NCBI GenBank assembly: GCA_903847275.1
Contig: CAINDC010000100.1
Span: forward strand, 1-50,619
DNA from: an uncultured Pseudomonadota bacterium
GTDB taxonomy: Bacteria > Pseudomonadota > Gammaproteobacteria > Methylococcales > Methylomonadaceae
Length of the DNA: 50,619 nucleotides
Reading direction: 5' to 3'
The number at the start of each line of letters is the position of its first letter. Within the stretch, counting starts at the first letter, position 1. Below, in pieces: positions 30,228-40,811 of the stretch. The position numbers and the translations under genes were made by a program. The notes beneath the pieces were generated by a model. The model worked only from the letters and a program-made list of their open reading frames with translations. It was not told where the DNA came from and did not search any database.

Positions 30228-30853
30228 TCAATGAGTTTGACTAAACGTTGTACTTCTATTTGAATTTTTTTACGAAAAAACAAAAATCTCCACCGTCGTC
30301 CGCCGCATTGTTTCCACAACATCGCTGAACGAATTCCTGCCAACAAACAAGCACGAATTTTATTTGCTGTTTCAGCCCGCGATAAATAATCAGGTACACC
30401 ATTCACCATAATGCGTGGTTCTAATTTACTGACGGTTTGTAAATAAATATCGCCAAAATTTGCTAATACATTTTCATGCAGCAAACTAAAATGGTCAGTC
30501 TGTGCTTTGGCGCGATCAAGTCCAATTGAAATTGTTCTAAGCATCGCAACTTGTTCACTTAATTCCCGTTCTAAAAATACCATTGACGCGGAATAGCGAG
30601 CTTCATCGGGATAAGCTATTTCGTAACCCGTTAATTGGGCTTCGAGATGCGTTAATCCCATTTTTAAGTTTGCTAAATCGTTGCCATAAATTTCTAACAC
30701 GCTGTCAGATTCGGTTTTTAATAAACTATTTAACGACGTTTCAAGTGCTAATTCATCTGCTTTTCCAGTCGTTGCCAATTGTTGCACCAACGCTGCCGCT
30801 TGAGCAATTCCAGCTAAGGCAATGACTTGATGCGTTAGTGTGTTAAGTTCCAT
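30224..30853 (-). CDS. hflD: HflD family protein
   Basis: QVIALAGIAQAAALVQQLA, NFGDIYLQTVSKLEPRIMVNG, NKIRACLLAGIRSAMLWKQCGG. Confidence 0.9.
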   Translation of the reverse strand: MELNTLTHQVIALAGIAQAAALVQQLATTGKADELALETSLNSLLKTESDSVLEIYGNDLANLKMGLTHLEAQLTGYEIAYPDEARYSASMVFLERELSEQVAMLRTISIGLDRAKAQTDHFSLLHENVLANFGDIYLQTVSKLEPRIMVNGVPDYLSRAETANKIRACLLAGIRSAMLWKQCGGRRWRFLFFRKKIQIEVQRLVKLIE

Positions 30854-30871
30854 TTTGAATAATCCTAAAAG

Positions 30872-31279
30872 TTAATAACGTGATGATTTTTTGTGGCGAT
30901 GATGGGTGGATTTTTTACCTGAAAAAATAATCAGTAATGACCACGCAATCAAAAAGCTCACGCCACCTAACGGCGTAATAGCTCCAAGTATGGGTAAATC
31001 CAAAATCGCTAATAAATACAAACTGCCCGAAAATAAAATAATGCCTAAAAACATTAAACCACCTGCCCATTTCAATAATTTCGATTGCAGGTCATGTTGC
31101 TGCATTAAGGCAATCGCAATCAACCCGAAAGCGTGCCACATTTGATAGGTTACGCCCGTTTGATAAACAGTAAGTAATTCGGGACTAATCATTGTTTTCA
31201 AACTGTGTGCGCCAAATGCGCCCATCGTTACACCAATAAATGCACAAGTTGCACCCAGAAATAAAAAAACAGAAGACAT
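30872..31279 (-). CDS. DUF423 (YgdD-type) membrane protein
   Basis: GVTMGAFGAHSLK, YQTGVTYQMWHAFGLI, GSLYLLAI, ITPLGGVSFLIAW. Confidence 0.88.
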   Translation of the reverse strand: MSSVFLFLGATCAFIGVTMGAFGAHSLKTMISPELLTVYQTGVTYQMWHAFGLIAIALMQQHDLQSKLLKWAGGLMFLGIILFSGSLYLLAILDLPILGAITPLGGVSFLIAWSLLIIFSGKKSTHHRHKKSSRY

Positions 31280-31284
31280 AATAA

Positions 31285-31797
31285 TTATTTTTCCAAAAGT
31301 CGTGGCATAAGTTGAACTAAATTACAGGGGCGTGTACGCGAATCGAGTTGAGTGAGAATAATCGAATCCCATGCTGTACGACACGCGCTACTTGAACCTG
31401 GTAAACAAAAAATATACGTTCCATTTGCTACACCTGCAACCGCTCGTGATTGAATCGTAGATGTTTTAATTTCTTCAAAAGATAACCAGCGAAATGTTTC
31501 TCCAAAACCGTCTAATACTTTATCAAGCAAGGGTGTAATTGCTTCGGGTGTTCCATCGCGTCCAGTTACACCTGTGCCGCCTGTGCTAATAATTACATCA
31601 ACTTTTTCGTTGAAAATCCATTGTGAAACAGTGGCGCGAATTTGATAAATGTTATCTCGCACAATTTGTTTTTCAACAACGAAATGACCCGCCTCAATAA
31701 TTCTATCAACTAAAATTTTTCCAGACGTATCATTGGTTTCGTCGCGTGTATCAGAAACTGTCAAAACTGCGATATTTAAAGCAGTGAAATCTTTCAT
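31285..31797 (-). CDS. moaB: Molybdenum cofactor biosynthesis protein B
   Basis: AVLTVSDTRDETNDTSG, ISTGGTGVTGRDGTPEAI, LPGSSSACRTAWD. Confidence 0.93.
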   Translation of the reverse strand: MKDFTALNIAVLTVSDTRDETNDTSGKILVDRIIEAGHFVVEKQIVRDNIYQIRATVSQWIFNEKVDVIISTGGTGVTGRDGTPEAITPLLDKVLDGFGETFRWLSFEEIKTSTIQSRAVAGVANGTYIFCLPGSSSACRTAWDSIILTQLDSRTRPCNLVQLMPRLLEK

Positions 31798-31799
31798 AT

Positions 31800-32177
31800 T
31801 TAATCCAACGAACCTGTTAATTTACCATCGCGAAAAATACGATCTTTGCCTTTTGTGCCATCACTAAACCATTCACTAGCAAATCCGTCTAGCTTGCCTT
31901 CATAAAAATTGGCATCATTGCTTAATTGTCCGTTGTTGTACCACATTTTTGCAGAACCATGTTGCCTGCCGTTTTTAAAATGAATTTCTGCTTTTTTATA
32001 GCCGTTACGATAATAACCTTCAAAAACACCTGTGAACGGTTTTTTTGATTTTTTCTCATAGGCGATACCATTTCGTTGTTCAATATATGTTGTTACTTTT
32101 TCTTCAGGTTCAACTTTTTCATCTGTGCCGCAACCAGAAAGCAAAAGATAGGCGATTAAAAGGGAAGTTTTTTTCAT
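31800..32177 (-). CDS. MORN_2/YwqK-like repeat lipoprotein
   Basis: Lipobox LLLSGCG; repeats GYYRNGYKKAEIHFKNGRQHGSAKMWYNNGQLSNDANFYEGKLDG. Confidence 0.8.
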   Translation of the reverse strand: MKKTSLLIAYLLLSGCGTDEKVEPEEKVTTYIEQRNGIAYEKKSKKPFTGVFEGYYRNGYKKAEIHFKNGRQHGSAKMWYNNGQLSNDANFYEGKLDGFASEWFSDGTKGKDRIFRDGKLTGSLD

Positions 32178-32209
32178 AAAATCTCTATCTAAATCTTATT
32201 TTACAAAAT

Positions 32210-32998
32210 TTATTTTTTAGGTTTTAAACGGCGTTTTTTCGCATTTGTTGGAATGATAATTTCATTCGTTTTTTTCGGACGCATTTTTAATCTCGCAAAA
32301 AATAATCCGACTTCAAATAATAACCACATCGGCAACGCTAACAGCGTTTGTGAAATTACGTCAGGTGGCGTTAAAAACATACCAATAATAAATGCGCCAA
32401 CAATCACATAAGGGCGTTTTTCAATCAAACTTTCTACCGTCGTAAAACCTGACCACACGGCAACAATTGTGAAAATTGGGACTTCAAAACATATACCGAA
32501 GGCAAAAAATAACGTCAATACAAAATCTAAATAAGCTTCAATATCGGTCATGACCGCCACACCTGTTGGCGCAGCAGAAGTGAAAAAAGCTAAAGCTAAC
32601 GGCGCAACAACAAAATACGCAAACGCAACACCACAATAAAATAAAACGGTGCTGGCAAGCAACAAGGGAAAAATTGCTTTACGTTCATCTTTATAAAGCG
32701 CAGGCGCGAGAAATCCCCAAAATTGATACAGAATAAATGGCACTGACAAAAATACCGCCGTCACCAATGATAATTTGAACGGAGTCATAAATGGCGACGT
32801 GACATTCGTAGCAATCATGCTGCTATTTTGCGGTAAGTGCGCCATGAGTGGTTGTGCCATCAGTGCGTAAATATCATTCGCATACATTGACAATGGCAAC
32901 GCAAGAAAGGCGATACATAACACAATATGTAACAACCGATTTCGCAATTCAATTAGATGCGCGATAAATGGCAACTCCGTAGTATTAGCGTTATTCAT
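32210..32998 (-). CDS. tatC: Sec-independent protein translocase TatC
   Basis: LPFIAHLIELRNRLLH, FW.FLAPALYKDERKAIFP, FGICFEVPIFTI, FLTPPDVISQTLLALPMWLLFE. Confidence 0.96.
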   Translation of the reverse strand: MNNANTTELPFIAHLIELRNRLLHIVLCIAFLALPLSMYANDIYALMAQPLMAHLPQNSSMIATNVTSPFMTPFKLSLVTAVFLSVPFILYQFWGFLAPALYKDERKAIFPLLLASTVLFYCGVAFAYFVVAPLALAFFTSAAPTGVAVMTDIEAYLDFVLTLFFAFGICFEVPIFTIVAVWSGFTTVESLIEKRPYVIVGAFIIGMFLTPPDVISQTLLALPMWLLFEVGLFFARLKMRPKKTNEIIIPTNAKKRRLKPKK

Positions 32999-33296
32999 GC
33001 GTTTGTTTCGTTTGTTTTTGTAAAATTTCAGCCGAAAGCGAGTCTAATTGTGAACCCATCGGTGGTGTTTTTTCATCATTCAAATATGCCATTGTTTCGT
33101 TTTCTTTGAGTAATTGCCGAATTTCTTCCGCGTGTAATTCTTGGCTGATTTCTACTTTTACGTTGGCAATCATTTGTTGTATTTTGCCAATCCAAAAACC
33201 AGCAACTCGCGCCACTTTCGGTAAACGTTCGGGACCAATTACTAACAAACTGACTAATCCCACCATCACTAATTCTGAAAATCCCACATCAAACAT
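32991..33296 (-). CDS. tatB: Sec-independent protein translocase TatB
   Basis: MFDVGFSELVMVGLVSLLVIGPERLPKVAR; overlaps tatC. Confidence 0.92.
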   Translation of the reverse strand: MFDVGFSELVMVGLVSLLVIGPERLPKVARVAGFWIGKIQQMIANVKVEISQELHAEEIRQLLKENETMAYLNDEKTPPMGSQLDSLSAEILQKQTKQTHE

Positions 33297-33386
33297 AATT
33301 TTTAAGCTCACTTACTCGCGTTTTCGATGTACGCATTATTACAGCACTATTAGCAACATACAAGGCACAACCAAGGCGGCATTTCA

Positions 33387-33415
33387 TTACTTACCGTCTT
33401 ATTTTCCGCTATAAT
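33387..33415 (+). promoter_or_regulatory. Candidate promoter for glyQS
   Basis: Perfect TATAAT at 33410-33415 about 35 nt before the glyQ start; weak -35 (TTACTT). Confidence 0.4.
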
Positions 33416-33449
33416 CTGCGCTCTTTTCTCGTTTCAACTGGTCAAACTC

Positions 33450-34367
33450 GTGTCAACAATCAATCAAAAAATAACTACCTTTCAAGGGCTGATTTTAGCT
33501 CTACAAACTTATTGGGCAGAACAAGGTTGTGTTTTGTTACAGCCATTGGATTTAGAAGTCGGCGCGGGAACATTTCATCCTGCGACTTTTTTACGCGCCA
33601 TTGGTCCTGAACCTTGGAGTGCGGCTTACGTTCAGCCATCACGCCGTCCGACAGATGGGCGGTTTGGTGACAATCCGAACCGTTTGCAGCATTATTATCA
33701 ATTCCAAGTCATACTCAAACCATCACCTGAAAACATTCAAGAGTTGTATTTAGGTTCGCTCAAAATGTTAGGTTTTGATTTGCTTGAACACGATATTCGT
33801 TTCGTCGAAGACAACTGGGAATCACCAACTTTGGGTGCGTGGGGGTTGGGTTGGGAAGTATGGTTGAATGGCATGGAAGTCACGCAATTCACTTATTTTC
33901 AACAAGTCGGCGGGCTGGAATGCAGTCCTGTGACAGGCGAAATCACTTACGGTTTGGAACGTTTAGCGATGTATTTGCAAGGCGTGAACAGCGTTTATGA
34001 TTTGGTTTGGACAGAAACACCGAATGGAATTGTGACTTACGGCGACGTATTTCATCAAAACGAAGTTGAAATGTCGGCGTTTAATTTTGACCACGCAAAT
34101 GTTGATTTTCTGTTTCACAGTTTTTTGATTTACGAACAAGAATGCCAAAAATTGATTTTGGAAGATTTACCTTTGCCTGCGTATGAAATGGTGTTGAAAG
34201 CCTCGCATACCTTTAATTTGCTCGATGCACGTCATGCAATTTCAGTCACAGAGCGTCAACGTTATATTTTGCGCGTTAGAAATTTAGCCAAATCTGTTGC
34301 CGAAGCCTATTACGCTAAACGTGAAGCCTTAGGATTTCCGATGTTAAATACGCAAGGAGCAAACTAA
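33450..34367 (+). CDS. glyQ: Glycine--tRNA ligase alpha subunit
   Basis: [50 protein letters not shown] start. Confidence 0.98.
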   Translation: MSTINQKITTFQGLILALQTYWAEQGCVLLQPLDLEVGAGTFHPATFLRAIGPEPWSAAYVQPSRRPTDGRFGDNPNRLQHYYQFQVILKPSPENIQELYLGSLKMLGFDLLEHDIRFVEDNWESPTLGAWGLGWEVWLNGMEVTQFTYFQQVGGLECSPVTGEITYGLERLAMYLQGVNSVYDLVWTETPNGIVTYGDVFHQNEVEMSAFNFDHANVDFLFHSFLIYEQECQKLILEDLPLPAYEMVLKASHTFNLLDARHAISVTERQRYILRVRNLAKSVAEAYYAKREALGFPMLNTQGAN

Positions 34368-36430
34368 TGACAGCCCAGAATTTATTATTTGAACTTGGTT
34401 GCGAAGAATTACCACCGAAAACTTTATTGAAATTAAGCAACGCTTTATCCGATGGCATTTTGGCGGGTTTGAATGAAGCCGAATTGACATTTTCAAGCGT
34501 GAAAAATTATGCCGCGCCACGTCGTTTAGCGATTTTGATTGAAAATTTGCAAGCCAAACAAGCCGATAAAACCGTGCAAAAACGTGGCGTTTCAATTCAA
34601 GCGGCTTTTCAAGCAGACGGCACGCCAAGCAAGGCGGCATTAGCTTTTGCACAAAGTTGCGGTGTTGAATTTGACCAACTCGAACGTTTGAAAACCGACA
34701 AAGGCGAATGGCTGGCATGTACTCAAACGATTGCAGGACAAACCACACAACACATCATTCCTGACATTATTCGCAAAAGTTTGGGGAATTTGCCGATTGC
34801 AAAACGGATGCGTTGGGGAAATTCAATAGTTGAGTTTGTCCGACCAGTGCATTGGGCGGTTTTGCTTTATGGCGAACAAATTATCGAAACCGAAATTTTA
34901 GGGCTGAAAACAGGCAATCAAACTCGCGGTCATCGTTTCCACGCGCCACAAGCGATTACGATTGAAAAACCAGAAAATTACGCGGAAATTTTATTTTCAC
35001 AAGGCAAAGTGATTACTGATTTTGATACGCGAAAAAATCAAATTCGTGCTGATGCTGAAAAAGCGGCTTCTGCTGTAAATGGTATTGCACATATTGACGA
35101 AGATTTGCTCGAAGAAATTGCCGCGTTAAACGAATTGCCAACGCCGATTACAGGACATTTTGATGAACGTTTTTTAGCGTTGCCTGCTGAAGTTTTGATT
35201 ACCACGATGCAGGAAAATCAAAAATACTTTCCTGTAAAAAATGCCGATGGTTCATTGCGTCCGTATTTCATTACGTTTAGCAACATTCAAAGCACAAATC
35301 CCGAGTCGATTAAAAACGGCAACGAGCGTGTTGTTACGCCGCGTTTATCCGATGCGGAATTTTTCTGGAAACAAGACCGCCGTTATACACTCGCCGATTT
35401 TGCACCACGTTTAGAAACCATCGTTTTTCAACAAAAATTGGGAACGGTCGCGCAAAAAGTTGAACGTTTAGTAAAACTTGCTGAATACATTGCGCCAAAA
35501 ATTAACACTGATGTTGAACTCGCAAAACGTGCCGCTTTTTTAGCCAAAAACGATTTGATGACTGAAATGGTCGGCGAATTTGGTAATTTGCAAGGCATCA
35601 TGGGACGTTATTACGCGCTGGCAGATGGCGAAAATCCAATCGTCGCGCAAGCGATTGAAGAACATTATTTGCCAAAACAAGCAGGTGGCGCGACTCCGAG
35701 CAGTGATATTGGTTGTGTCGTGGCGTTGGCTGAAAAAGTCGATACACTGGCGGGAATTTTCAGCGCAGGATTGATTCCGACAGGCGACAAAGACCCCTAT
35801 GCGTTGCGACGTGCTGCGCTCGGTGTGTTACGAATTTTGATTGAACATGATTTAAAACTCGATATTCACGCGCTAGTTGAATTTGCCTTGTCGTTGTTTG
35901 AACACGAATTCGACAAACCCAAAACACAAACGCTCGTTACAGATTTTATTTTTGAACGTTTGAAAGGTTATTGCCTCGACAAAGGTTTTACCGCTGATGA
36001 ATTTGAAGCCGTTTTGGCTGTGAATCCTGCCGAACCGTTAGATTTCATGCAACGTTTGCAAGCGGTAAAAGCGTTCCGTCAATTGCCCGAAGCCGAAAGT
36101 TTAGCGGCGGCAAATAAACGAATTTTGAACATCTTGAAAAAATCCGATTCACCTGCTAAAACGATTGCGAAATTGGTTGAAGCTGTTGAAATTAACTTGT
36201 TGGAACTTGCACAAAAATCGGCTGCGGATATTCAGCCTTTGCTCGAAAAACGCGATTATCAAGCGACCTTGAATCGTTTGGCTGAATTGAAACAACCTGT
36301 TGATGCGTTTTTTGACGGCGTGATGGTAAATTGTGACGATTTAGAACTTCGAGCAAACCGTTTAGCGTTGCTGAATTTGTTATCGCAACAATTTTTAACT
36401 TGTGCGGATATTTCTAAGTTGCAAGCGTAA
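34367..36430 (+). CDS. glyS: Glycine--tRNA ligase beta subunit
   Basis: NLLFELGCEELPPKTL, MRWGNSIVEFVRPVHW, TTMQENQKYFPV, GDKDPYALRRAALGVLRI. Confidence 0.98.
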   Translation: MTAQNLLFELGCEELPPKTLLKLSNALSDGILAGLNEAELTFSSVKNYAAPRRLAILIENLQAKQADKTVQKRGVSIQAAFQADGTPSKAALAFAQSCGVEFDQLERLKTDKGEWLACTQTIAGQTTQHIIPDIIRKSLGNLPIAKRMRWGNSIVEFVRPVHWAVLLYGEQIIETEILGLKTGNQTRGHRFHAPQAITIEKPENYAEILFSQGKVITDFDTRKNQIRADAEKAASAVNGIAHIDEDLLEEIAALNELPTPITGHFDERFLALPAEVLITTMQENQKYFPVKNADGSLRPYFITFSNIQSTNPESIKNGNERVVTPRLSDAEFFWKQDRRYTLADFAPRLETIVFQQKLGTVAQKVERLVKLAEYIAPKINTDVELAKRAAFLAKNDLMTEMVGEFGNLQGIMGRYYALADGENPIVAQAIEEHYLPKQAGGATPSSDIGCVVALAEKVDTLAGIFSAGLIPTGDKDPYALRRAALGVLRILIEHDLKLDIHALVEFALSLFEHEFDKPKTQTLVTDFIFERLKGYCLDKGFTADEFEAVLAVNPAEPLDFMQRLQAVKAFRQLPEAESLAAANKRILNILKKSDSPAKTIAKLVEAVEINLLELAQKSAADIQPLLEKRDYQATLNRLAELKQPVDAFFDGVMVNCDDLELRANRLALLNLLSQQFLTCADISKLQA

Positions 36431-36456
36431 AAATTTTTAAAATTGGAGATTGTGCA

Positions 36457-38514
36457 ATGAAACGTTTGTTTTTATTTGTATTACTAGTAGGTTTTACAGG
36501 CATTGTCATTGCCCAATCTGATAAATTAGTTTGCAAAGATTTAAAAAATTTGGATTTGCTTGATGCGCCACTCGAAGAATTGATGGATATTTCTTTTGTA
36601 ACAAGCGCATCACAACAAGCTGCTTGCTCTAACGAAGCAGCAAACATTGTTACGTTGATTAGTAACGAAGAAATTTTAAATCGAGGCGCACGCGATTTAA
36701 CTGACGTTTTACAATTGATTCCTGGTTTTGCACCTGGAATGAGCATTTCGGGGGTTGTCGGAATGGGAATTCGGGGCATTAGTGCGGATGAAGGCAAAAT
36801 GTCGGTTTTTATCGATGGCATCATGCTGACGGAACAAATTTTTAGTTCTACGGCAATGGGCGGACGTTTCCCGATTGAATTGATTGATAGCGTTGAAATC
36901 ATTCGTGGCTCAAGTTCGATTCAAAACGGTAATTTTGCTGAAATGGGCGTAATTAACATCATTACCAAAAATGCTAAACAAGCCAAGGGACTTGCTGTCA
37001 CAACAGATTACGGACGATTTGAACGTGGCGAAGCGCGTAAAAATATCAATGTTGCAGCGGGAAAAATTTTTGATGATTTAGAAATCAGTTTTTCAGGCAA
37101 AGCTAATGAATCTCAACGTAGCGATAGAATTTACACAGACGCACACGGCGCAAGTTTCGATATGGCAAACAACAGCCAATTCGATTCACTTTATGGTAAT
37201 TTAAATTTCAAATATAAAGAATTCAATTTACGTTTTTTATCGGACGAATATAACGTTGAAAGCCGTGATGGTTATGCCGATTCGATGTCCGATAAAAATT
37301 CATATTTAAGCAGCTCTTTTAAAACCAAAGCAGCAAAATTGGATTTTGAGCATTTGTTTAATGCGAATTTCAAAATCAATTCTAATGTCGATTTTTCACG
37401 TCAAACACCTTGGGCTGGAAAAATAAATTTTGACGATAATCGTCCATCTAAAACGTTTCCAAAAACAGTTGTTAATCATTACAAGTTTAATGGCAAAGCC
37501 ACATGGATGGTGGATTCTGGTAGTTATGTTACGCTCGGTAACAGTTATCAAATTGATGATTATGCGATGCCCGCTTCGTCGTATGGCATTACCCCAAATA
37601 ACCCTGAACAGAATTTACTTTTTACCGATTACACAGCGTATGTTGAAAGCGTTTATAAAACAAATTGGGCTGATATTTTGGTGGGTGGACGATTTGATGT
37701 TTACAACAAATTTGGCACAAACTTCGCGCCGCGTGCCGCGTTAACAAAACAGCTGGACGAATTTCATTATAAATTGCTTTACACGCAGGCTTTTCATGTC
37801 CCAACGGGTGGCGGTTACGCATTAAATATGGCGTTCAATCAAAATCATAAAGACGAGAACAACAAGCAGCTCGGAAAATTCAATCCAGAATCAACGAATA
37901 CCTATGAAATGGAAGTCGGCTATCAATTCACACGAAATTTGGATGTCATTGCTAACGTTTTTTACACACACATCGACAACCTTTTTACTTATGCGTTTGA
38001 TGAAGATTATGATGACTATTATTTTAATGCGAAACACCAAGCCACTTATGGCATTGAATCGACCGTAAAATACAAAAACTCGACCGTCGGGAATTTTGAT
38101 TTCAATTATTCATTTTATGCGTCGGCGAAAAATAGTGAGCCAATGTCTTATCAAGCAATAAATCAAAATGGCGAGGTGATTCATCCTGCGATGAATTTAG
38201 GTTTTCCAACGCACAAAGCCACGCTGAATCACACGTTTAATTTCACATCTAATTTTTCGTTTAATCACAATTTGATTTTCATGAGTGATAGATTTGGTTA
38301 TAGCGGCACGGAATTACAGCATTACAAACCCGAATGGATTTATAACACTTATTTTCGTTATCAAAATATGCCGATTAAAGGCGCGGAGATTGGTTTAGGT
38401 TTGTACGATGTTTTCAATGCGCGTTATCAATATATCCAACAATACAATGGGTTGGATCCGCCTTTGCCTGCTGAATCGCGTGAATTGATGTTGCGGTTAT
38501 CGTATAAATTTTAA
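36457..38514 (+). CDS. TonB-dependent receptor (paralog A)
   Basis: Signal peptide; plug domain (GARDLTDVLQLIPGFAPG, IDSVEIIRGSSSIQNGNFAEMGVINIITK); C-terminal aromatic beta-strand LRLSYKF. Confidence 0.92.
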   Translation: MKRLFLFVLLVGFTGIVIAQSDKLVCKDLKNLDLLDAPLEELMDISFVTSASQQAACSNEAANIVTLISNEEILNRGARDLTDVLQLIPGFAPGMSISGVVGMGIRGISADEGKMSVFIDGIMLTEQIFSSTAMGGRFPIELIDSVEIIRGSSSIQNGNFAEMGVINIITKNAKQAKGLAVTTDYGRFERGEARKNINVAAGKIFDDLEISFSGKANESQRSDRIYTDAHGASFDMANNSQFDSLYGNLNFKYKEFNLRFLSDEYNVESRDGYADSMSDKNSYLSSSFKTKAAKLDFEHLFNANFKINSNVDFSRQTPWAGKINFDDNRPSKTFPKTVVNHYKFNGKATWMVDSGSYVTLGNSYQIDDYAMPASSYGITPNNPEQNLLFTDYTAYVESVYKTNWADILVGGRFDVYNKFGTNFAPRAALTKQLDEFHYKLLYTQAFHVPTGGGYALNMAFNQNHKDENNKQLGKFNPESTNTYEMEVGYQFTRNLDVIANVFYTHIDNLFTYAFDEDYDDYYFNAKHQATYGIESTVKYKNSTVGNFDFNYSFYASAKNSEPMSYQAINQNGEVIHPAMNLGFPTHKATLNHTFNFTSNFSFNHNLIFMSDRFGYSGTELQHYKPEWIYNTYFRYQNMPIKGAEIGLGLYDVFNARYQYIQQYNGLDPPLPAESRELMLRLSYKF

Positions 38515-38543
38515 TAATGAAACCTTAAACAAGGAAGAATACT

Positions 38544-40745
38544 TTGAAAAATGTAAGGTGTAAATACTTCGCTGTTTGTGCCGCCCTTGTTTGCTTCAAT
38601 TCTCAAGAGGCGATGGCAGCGTGTAGTAAATCTGTCGAGCAAATGTTAGACGCGCCAATCGAAGAATTACTTGAAACACCGATTAGTGTTGCCTCTAATG
38701 TATCACTTGATCCTAAAAAACAACCCGCTTCCGTCACTGTAATTACACGAGATCAGCTGCAATTAAGCGCAGCTCGCACACTTAATGAAGCATTGATGAC
38801 GTATGTTCCAGGCTATTTTGTTGTTGAAGGACACAGCGATACGGTGGGGGCATTTCGTGGTCTTGCGGCTGATAGTAATGCCAAAATTATGATGCTTATC
38901 AATGGGCATAATATCAATGCTGAACGTTACGGCGGTATGCCTGATGGAATTATTAACGGTAACAATTTTGATTGGATTGAACGAATTGAAGTTGTGCGTG
39001 GCTCAGGTTCTGTGACGCTTGGACAAGGTGCATTGCAAGGCGTGGTCAATATCATCACGCGCACGGCCGATAATTTAGCTTCTGAATGCGGTGATACCAA
39101 AGTAAGTTTGTTAGGGGGTGGCGGTTTAAATGGTGCGGTGCAAGGCGGCATGGAAGCTGCGTTTAATCATGAAGACTATGACGGTTATTTATTTGTTCAA
39201 CAAAAAAATTATGATGGTCAGCCTTTGCGTCGTGAAGGTTGGGCTGCAAAATCACCGTTACTCGGTGATAGCGCACCAGGAGTAGATGGTGTGCTGGCTG
39301 ATGTTGGACATCATTTAAAGCGCACTGATAATTTAAGTGTCTTTGCACATTTGCGTTATGGAAAATTGAATTTTGATATGTTGCATGTTGACCAAACACG
39401 CGATATGTATTTCTTTGGACGTGATTCAGATGGCGTTGGCGAGGGACTTAATTATTTTGGTCTTGACCACAGTTTTGATTTTGCAAAAGACATAAATCTT
39501 GAAAGCAAATTAGATGCAGCGATTGATGATGCGTCGCAATACACAGTTCAAACTGGCAGCACAGCAGGTGGAAATCGAGAAATTCGTTATGGTGTTAAAG
39601 AAGTTCTGCATTTAAATAATTTATGGGAAGGCAATAATCTAGCACTCGGTTCTGAGGCTCATCTTTATGAATTAGGTCTAAATAATTCAAGCGGCGCAAA
39701 CTTTATTATCAATAATATGTCCCAGCTTGGTGGAGAAACCATTGGCTCTTTGAACAAAAAGAACGCTTTTGTTTTCCCTGCAAATATCAATATCTATAGT
39801 TTTTTTCTTGAAGACAACTACCAAATTAACCAGTGGCTAACGCTATTTGGTGGTATTCGTTTTGACCAACATCAATACTGGGGTGAACATTTTACGCCGC
39901 GTGCTGGTGCATTTATTACGCCTTGGCAAGATGGTGTTTTTCGCATTTCTTATCAAGAAGGTATTCGTGGTGCAGTAGGTTTAGCTTATAGCGGCGGCTA
40001 CATTGGTGATGGTTTTTTAAGCATACCAAACCTTGGTAAACTGGGGAGTGCAAATATACCTGGTTATGGCAATATGTCTGTTAAGCCTGAAGTTTTGAAA
40101 ACATTTGAATTAGCATTTAATCAACGACTAAACAAAAATTGGCAGTTTGAAAATGTGCTGTTTTATAGCAAATCATTGAATGTGATTGATGTAGATGCCG
40201 TTGGCGGCGATGACTTCGGAATCACTTTGCCACCTGTGGGCAGCGATGTTCCTGGTTATAACTGGTACTGGTTTTACATGAATAAGGCTGGCAGTAGTGA
40301 ACAATTTGGACTTGAATCAAGTGTGCATTATGTGGCTGAACCTTTTAACATCACGGCTAGCCATTCATTTGTCGATGCACTTTCATACATGGGTCAAACT
40401 GCGGGGGGGCAAGCGCAACTCCCTGGCGTAGCGCCAAATGTAAGTCGTCTAAATATTATTTTTAAGCCTTGGGAAAAAGTTTCTTTTGGTGTGAATTATT
40501 TATTTTATAATTCGTGGAACTCTCCAAATGGCACGAAAGCGGAGGGGGCGCATTTGCTTAATGCCAGTGTAATGTATTCACCTTGGAAGCAATTGGAATT
40601 ATCTGCCAGCGTCAAAAATATCTTGGATGAAAATAGCCTTTACCCGATGCTTAATTATCTACCAGATATAAAGCCAGGCGCACCAGCACTTGAAAGCACT
40701 ACCTTTTGGCTAAATTTTCGGCTTAGTTTTGGTGGAAATCTTTAA
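38544..40745 (+). CDS. TonB-dependent receptor (unrelated subfamily, between the two paralogs)
   Basis: Plug motifs PASVTVITRDQLQLSAARTLNEALMTYVPGYFV and IERIEVVRGSGSVTLGQGALQGVVNIITR; beta-barrel C-terminus; TTG start. Confidence 0.9.
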   Translation: MKNVRCKYFAVCAALVCFNSQEAMAACSKSVEQMLDAPIEELLETPISVASNVSLDPKKQPASVTVITRDQLQLSAARTLNEALMTYVPGYFVVEGHSDTVGAFRGLAADSNAKIMMLINGHNINAERYGGMPDGIINGNNFDWIERIEVVRGSGSVTLGQGALQGVVNIITRTADNLASECGDTKVSLLGGGGLNGAVQGGMEAAFNHEDYDGYLFVQQKNYDGQPLRREGWAAKSPLLGDSAPGVDGVLADVGHHLKRTDNLSVFAHLRYGKLNFDMLHVDQTRDMYFFGRDSDGVGEGLNYFGLDHSFDFAKDINLESKLDAAIDDASQYTVQTGSTAGGNREIRYGVKEVLHLNNLWEGNNLALGSEAHLYELGLNNSSGANFIINNMSQLGGETIGSLNKKNAFVFPANINIYSFFLEDNYQINQWLTLFGGIRFDQHQYWGEHFTPRAGAFITPWQDGVFRISYQEGIRGAVGLAYSGGYIGDGFLSIPNLGKLGSANIPGYGNMSVKPEVLKTFELAFNQRLNKNWQFENVLFYSKSLNVIDVDAVGGDDFGITLPPVGSDVPGYNWYWFYMNKAGSSEQFGLESSVHYVAEPFNITASHSFVDALSYMGQTAGGQAQLPGVAPNVSRLNIIFKPWEKVSFGVNYLFYNSWNSPNGTKAEGAHLLNASVMYSPWKQLELSASVKNILDENSLYPMLNYLPDIKPGAPALESTTFWLNFRLSFGGNL

Positions 40746-40811
40746 TCACTTTTTCAATCTGATTTTGAATTTCTAAATTTACTGGGCGTAAAAACTACAC
40801 CATCAAAAAAT

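Noticed and set aside
31800-32177. Toxin-antitoxin system suggested by YwqK-type repeats
   Set aside because: The repeat family is often labelled as antitoxin, but there is no toxin-like neighbour and the protein has a lipoprotein signal
36414-36902. 162-aa minus-strand ORF, with a similar one at 40889-41110
   Set aside because: Antisense to the plug domains of paralogous receptors; their similarity simply reflects the sense-strand duplication
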